Assembly: GCF_030811835.1 (NCBI RefSeq)
Contig: NZ_JAUSRO010000013.1
Coordinates: forward strand, 124,001-188,000
Direction: 5' to 3'
Length of the DNA: 64,000 nucleotides
DNA from: Variovorax ginsengisoli
GTDB taxonomy: Bacteria > Pseudomonadota > Gammaproteobacteria > Burkholderiales > Burkholderiaceae_C
In this document: positions 60,688 through 64,000 of the stretch, in pieces
How the letters are laid out: every line of letters begins with the position of its first letter
Position numbering within the stretch: the stretch's first letter is position 1
Program-made: the position numbers and the translations under genes
Notes under the pieces: generated by a model
What the model was told of the DNA's origin: nothing
Databases searched by the model: none
Seen by the model: the letters and a program-made list of their open reading frames with translations, nothing else

Positions 60688-63600
60688 ATGTCCGACATCC
60701 AAGACATCTCCACGCGCCGTGCCAACCTGACGGCCGAACAGCGTGCCAGGTTGGCGCAGCGTCTGCGCGGCGCGGGCGGCGCAGATCGCGCCGAGCGGTC
60801 CTCGATTGCGCGGCGCCCGGCGGGCGAACGCATCGCGTTGTCCTTCGCACAGCAGCGGCAGTGGTTTCTCTGGAAGCTGGATCCGGCGGGCACCGCCTAC
60901 CACCTGAGCGGCGGCCTCTTGCTCGATGGCCACCTGGACGCCGAGTCGCTTCGCGCCAGCGTGCAGGCTCTGGTCGATCGCCATGAATCGCTGCGCACCG
61001 TCTTCCGCGAGGCCGATGACGGCGCGTTGGAACAGGTCGTCCAGGACACGGCCGACATCGCGCTGCCCTGCATCGACCTGAGCGCGCAGGCCGGCCCGGC
61101 ATGCGAGGCCGCGATCCGGCAGGAGGTGCAGCGAATCCGCACCGAAACCTTCGACCTCACGCGCGGCCCATTGATGCGCGCGGTGCTGCTGCGCACCGGC
61201 GCGCAGAGCCACCAGCTGCTGGTCGTGATGCACCACATCGTGTCGGACGGCTGGTCGGTCCAGCTCATCCTCGACGAGCTGGCAGTGCAGTACGGGGCGC
61301 GCGTGCAGGGCCAGGTGCCGGTGCATGCCGAGCTGCCGATCCAGTACGCCGACTACGCCCGCTGGCAGAGTCAGTGGCTGGCCAAGGGCGAGGGCGAGCG
61401 CCAGCTCCACTGGTGGCGTGGTCACCTGGGCACGGAGCAGCCGGTGATCTCGCTGCACACCGATCACCCACGCAAGGCCGATGGTCGCTATCGTGCGGCG
61501 CACCACACCTTCGCGCTGCCCGTCGATACCGTGGAGCGCTTGCGGCAGCAGGCGCAAGGGCAGGGCGCGACCTTGTTCATGGCGCTGCTCGCCGGCTTCA
61601 ACGCGCTGCTGTTCCGCCACACGGCGCAGACGGATGTGCGCGTCGGCGTACCCATTGCCAACCGCAACCGCGCCGAAACGGCAGGGGTCGTCGGCTTCTT
61701 CGTCAACACCCAGGTGCTGCGCTCGCGGATCGATGCCCGCATGACGTTGGCCGATTTGCTGGTGCAAACCCGCGACACCGCCATCGGCGCGCAGACCCAC
61801 CAGGACCTGCCTTTCGAGCAACTGGTCGGCGCGCTGCAAACCGAGCGCAGTCTGAGCGGCAACCCGCTGTTCCAGGTGATGTTCAACCATCTGCGCCGCG
61901 ACCATCGTTCGCTGGCCGCGTGGCCGGGCGTTGCCGTGCAGCGGCTGGACTTCGAGGAAGAGGGCGCGCAGTTCGAGCTGACCTTGCAGACGCTCGAACT
62001 CGAGGACGGCCGGGTCGACGCGACCATCCTCTATGCGTCGGAGCTGTTCGACGTGCAGACCATCGAGCGCATGGCCGGCCACTACCTGGCCGTACTGGAG
62101 ACGTTGGCAAGTGAACCGCAGCGGGCAGTGAGCGACATCGCGCTGCTCGGAAAGGCCGAGAGCGCGCAGCTTGCGTCGTGGAGCGAGAACACGCGCAGGC
62201 ACGAAGGCGCGCAGCCGGTGCATTGCCAGATCGAGTCGCACGCACGGCAAACGCCCGAGGCCACCGCGCTGCTGTTTGCTCAAGAGGTCGTGAGCTACGG
62301 CGAACTCAACGCTCGGGCGAACCGGCTGGCGCACCGCCTGATCGCGCTGGGTGTGAAGCCCGAGGCTCTTGTGGGCATCGCGGTCGACCGCTCGGTCGAA
62401 ATGATGGTGGGCATCCTCGCCATCCTCAAGGCCGGCGGCGCCTACGTGCCGCTGGACCCCGAGTACCCGGCGGACCGGTTGGCCTACATGGTGGCCGACA
62501 GCGGGCTGTCGCTGCTGCTCACCCAGCGCCATCTGCGGCCACTGCTGCCAGCCGACGAAGCCCTGCGCGTGCTCGAACTCGACACCCTGGACGTCAGCGG
62601 CGAATCTGTGCTCGACCCCCAGGTCGCGCTGCACGGCGAACACCTGGCTTATGTCATCTACACCTCTGGCTCCACCGGCAAGCCCAAGGGCGCGGCCATC
62701 CGCCACGACGCCCTGTACAGCTGCATGGCCTGGATGCAGGAGACCTACCGCCTCACCGAGGCCGACACCGTGCTGCACAAGGCGCCGTTCGGCTTTGACG
62801 TCTCGTGCTGGGAGATGTTCTGGCCGCTGACCACCGGTGTGCGGCTGGTCATCGCCAACCCTGGCGACCACCGCGATCCCGAGCGGCTGGTGCAACTGAT
62901 CCAGCGCCACCAGATCACCACGCTGAACTTCGTGCCCTCGATGCTGCAGGCCTTCCTCGCGCACGAGGGCATCGAAGCCACGACGCGGCTGCGCTACATC
63001 ATCGTCGGCGGAGAGGCCATGCCCGCGGCCACGCAGCGAGAAGCCCTGCAGCGCCTGAAGGGTGCTTCGCTGCAGAACCTGTACGGCCCGACCGAGACCA
63101 CCATCCACGTCACGCAGTGGCGCTGCCGCGACGACGGGCTCAGCCAGGTGCCGATCGGCCGGCCGATCAGCGACACGCAGGCGTACGTGCTGGATGCGCA
63201 GCTCAACGAGGTACCCGCGGGCGTGGCGGGCGAGCTGTACCTGGGTGGCGTCAACCTGGCGCGGGGTTATCTGAACCGTGCGGCGCTGACGTCGGAGCGC
63301 TTTATCGCGGCCAGGGATGGTCAGCGGCTGTACCGCACGGGCGACTTGGTGCGCTGGAACGCGGAGGGTCAGCTGGAGTACCTGGGGCGCATCGACCATC
63401 AGGTGAAGGTGCGGGGCTTTCGCATCGAGCTGGGAGAGATCGAGGCGCAGTTGCTGGCGCAGGCCGAGGTGCGTGAGGCGGTGGTGGTGGCCGACGAAGG
63501 TCCCTCGGGCGCACGGCTGGTGGGCTATGTCTCGGCGCATGCGGGCCAGGAGATCGATGTGAGCGCGCTGCGCGGACGGCTGGGCCGGCTGCTGCCTGAC

Positions 63601-64000
63601 TACATGGTGCCGGCGACGCTGGTGGTGCTGCAAGGTCTGCCGCTGAACGCGAACGGCAAGGTCGATCGCAAGGCACTGCCGGCGGCGGAGTTCACGAGCG
63701 AGCGTGCGTACGAGGCGCCCGAGGATGAGGTCGAGGGGAAGCTCGCGGCCATCTGGGCCGACGTGCTGGGCGTGGCGCGCGTGGGACGCAACGACAACTT
63801 CTTCGAACTCGGCGGCGATTCCATCCTCAGCTTGAAGGTGGTGGCCCGCGCCCACCGACAGGGCATCCGGATGAGCCCGCGTGAGGTGTTCGAACACCAG
63901 AGGCTGGCGTCGATCGCCGCCGCGATCCGAGGTGATGATGCCGCGGACGTCCCGTCGATTCCGGCGCTGTCGGCGTCGCAACGCGGGCAAGGCCTTGCGT
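60688..64000 (+). CDS. Nonribosomal peptide synthetase, C-A-PCP module (continues past window)
   Basis: Starts at ATG 60688, eight bases after the PKS stop. It is open for 1104 codons to the window edge, with no stop. A condensation domain (about 45-480) has HHIVSDG with catalytic His183. An adenylation domain (about 510-1000) has YTSGSTGKPKG from residue 658. The carrier has Ser1045 in FFELGGDSILSL. The adenylation pocket reads D-V-W-N-I-G-L-I-H, identical to that of the upstream NRPS. The carrier's GGDSI wording and the following RMSPREVFEHQRLASIAAAI are typical of carriers before an epimerisation domain, which would lie just beyond 64000. Confidence 0.95.
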   Translation, partial: MSDIQDISTRRANLTAEQRARLAQRLRGAGGADRAERSSIARRPAGERIALSFAQQRQWFLWKLDPAGTAYHLSGGLLLDGHLDAESLRASVQALVDRHESLRTVFREADDGALEQVVQDTADIALPCIDLSAQAGPACEAAIRQEVQRIRTETFDLTRGPLMRAVLLRTGAQSHQLLVVMHHIVSDGWSVQLILDELAVQYGARVQGQVPVHAELPIQYADYARWQSQWLAKGEGERQLHWWRGHLGTEQPVISLHTDHPRKADGRYRAAHHTFALPVDTVERLRQQAQGQGATLFMALLAGFNALLFRHTAQTDVRVGVPIANRNRAETAGVVGFFVNTQVLRSRIDARMTLADLLVQTRDTAIGAQTHQDLPFEQLVGALQTERSLSGNPLFQVMFNHLRRDHRSLAAWPGVAVQRLDFEEEGAQFELTLQTLELEDGRVDATILYASELFDVQTIERMAGHYLAVLETLASEPQRAVSDIALLGKAESAQLASWSENTRRHEGAQPVHCQIESHARQTPEATALLFAQEVVSYGELNARANRLAHRLIALGVKPEALVGIAVDRSVEMMVGILAILKAGGAYVPLDPEYPADRLAYMVADSGLSLLLTQRHLRPLLPADEALRVLELDTLDVSGESVLDPQVALHGEHLAYVIYTSGSTGKPKGAAIRHDALYSCMAWMQETYRLTEADTVLHKAPFGFDVSCWEMFWPLTTGVRLVIANPGDHRDPERLVQLIQRHQITTLNFVPSMLQAFLAHEGIEATTRLRYIIVGGEAMPAATQREALQRLKGASLQNLYGPTETTIHVTQWRCRDDGLSQVPIGRPISDTQAYVLDAQLNEVPAGVAGELYLGGVNLARGYLNRAALTSERFIAARDGQRLYRTGDLVRWNAEGQLEYLGRIDHQVKVRGFRIELGEIEAQLLAQAEVREAVVVADEGPSGARLVGYVSAHAGQEIDVSALRGRLGRLLPDYMVPATLVVLQGLPLNANGKVDRKALPAAEFTSERAYEAPEDEVEGKLAAIWADVLGVARVGRNDNFFELGGDSILSLKVVARAHRQGIRMSPREVFEHQRLASIAAAIRGDDAADVPSIPALSASQRGQGLA

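Noticed and set aside
60565..63990. Minus-strand open frame of 1141 codons
   Set aside because: Antisense to the second NRPS, which carries intact C, A and PCP motifs on the plus strand.
1..64000. tRNA, rRNA, CRISPR array, insertion sequence or prophage
   Set aside because: None seen. The only repeats are the GC-rich palindromic elements, and xerC is the housekeeping recombinase in its usual place.

Overview
The window looks like a chromosomal segment of a high-GC betaproteobacterium of the Burkholderiales, most likely Comamonadaceae and plausibly Variovorax. This is inferred from three things. The gene order dapF-DUF484-xerC-rlmI-cobW-dksA-hslVU runs straight into a complete division and cell-wall (dcw) cluster. 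A GC-rich dispersed repeat is present. The right end carries a FAAL-NRPS/PKS/NRPS locus whose layout fits the PKS-containing lipopeptide siderophores (variochelins) known from Variovorax. No tRNA, rRNA, insertion sequence, prophage or CRISPR array was seen.

Layout. Positions 1-2556 hold a small oxidative sugar-catabolism group: an SDR dehydrogenase (cut by the window edge), an SMP-30 lactonase and an aldose 1-epimerase. Positions 2614-10835 hold dapF, a DUF484 gene, xerC, rlmI, a His-rich CobW GTPase, dksA (zinc finger almost free of cysteine) and hslVU, closed by a strong hairpin. Positions 11004-29810 hold the whole dcw cluster on one strand: mraZ, rsmH, ftsL, ftsI, murE, murF, mraY, murD, ftsW, murG, murC, ddlB, ftsQ, ftsA, ftsZ, lpxC. 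Most neighbours are joined by ATGA/GTGA or TGATG overlaps, and three MraZ-type operator repeats lie at the promoter. Positions 29843-33962 hold a 58-residue membrane protein, an OxlT-like MFS transporter, a gamma-glutamyltransferase-family enzyme with a palindromic operator candidate, and a GntR/FCD regulator. Positions 34031-40739 (minus strand) hold rnb, aroE, mtgA, plsC, a cdsA-like gene, ruvC and a YqiA-like esterase. Positions 40874-46319 hold a NarL-type two-component pair, rodA and tldD.

Positions 46353-47657 hold a DAHP synthase gene preceded by an apparent textbook transcription attenuator. A 24-codon leader peptide contains the run FYFSYFWF, a competing arm follows it, and a GC hairpin with eight T residues ends it.

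Positions 47638-64000 hold the left part of a siderophore-type locus. A Sfp-type phosphopantetheinyl transferase diverges from an iron-starvation ECF sigma factor, with a Fur-box candidate between them. These are followed by a miniature FecR-like protein, an MbtH protein, a type II thioesterase, a FAAL-ACP-C-A-PCP synthetase, a KS-AT-KR-ACP polyketide synthase, and a C-A-PCP NRPS that continues beyond the window. Read together: a fatty acid is activated and loaded, one amino acid is condensed onto it, a two-carbon unit is added and its keto group reduced, and peptide extension continues. Tailoring enzymes, exporter and TonB receptor would lie to the right of the window.
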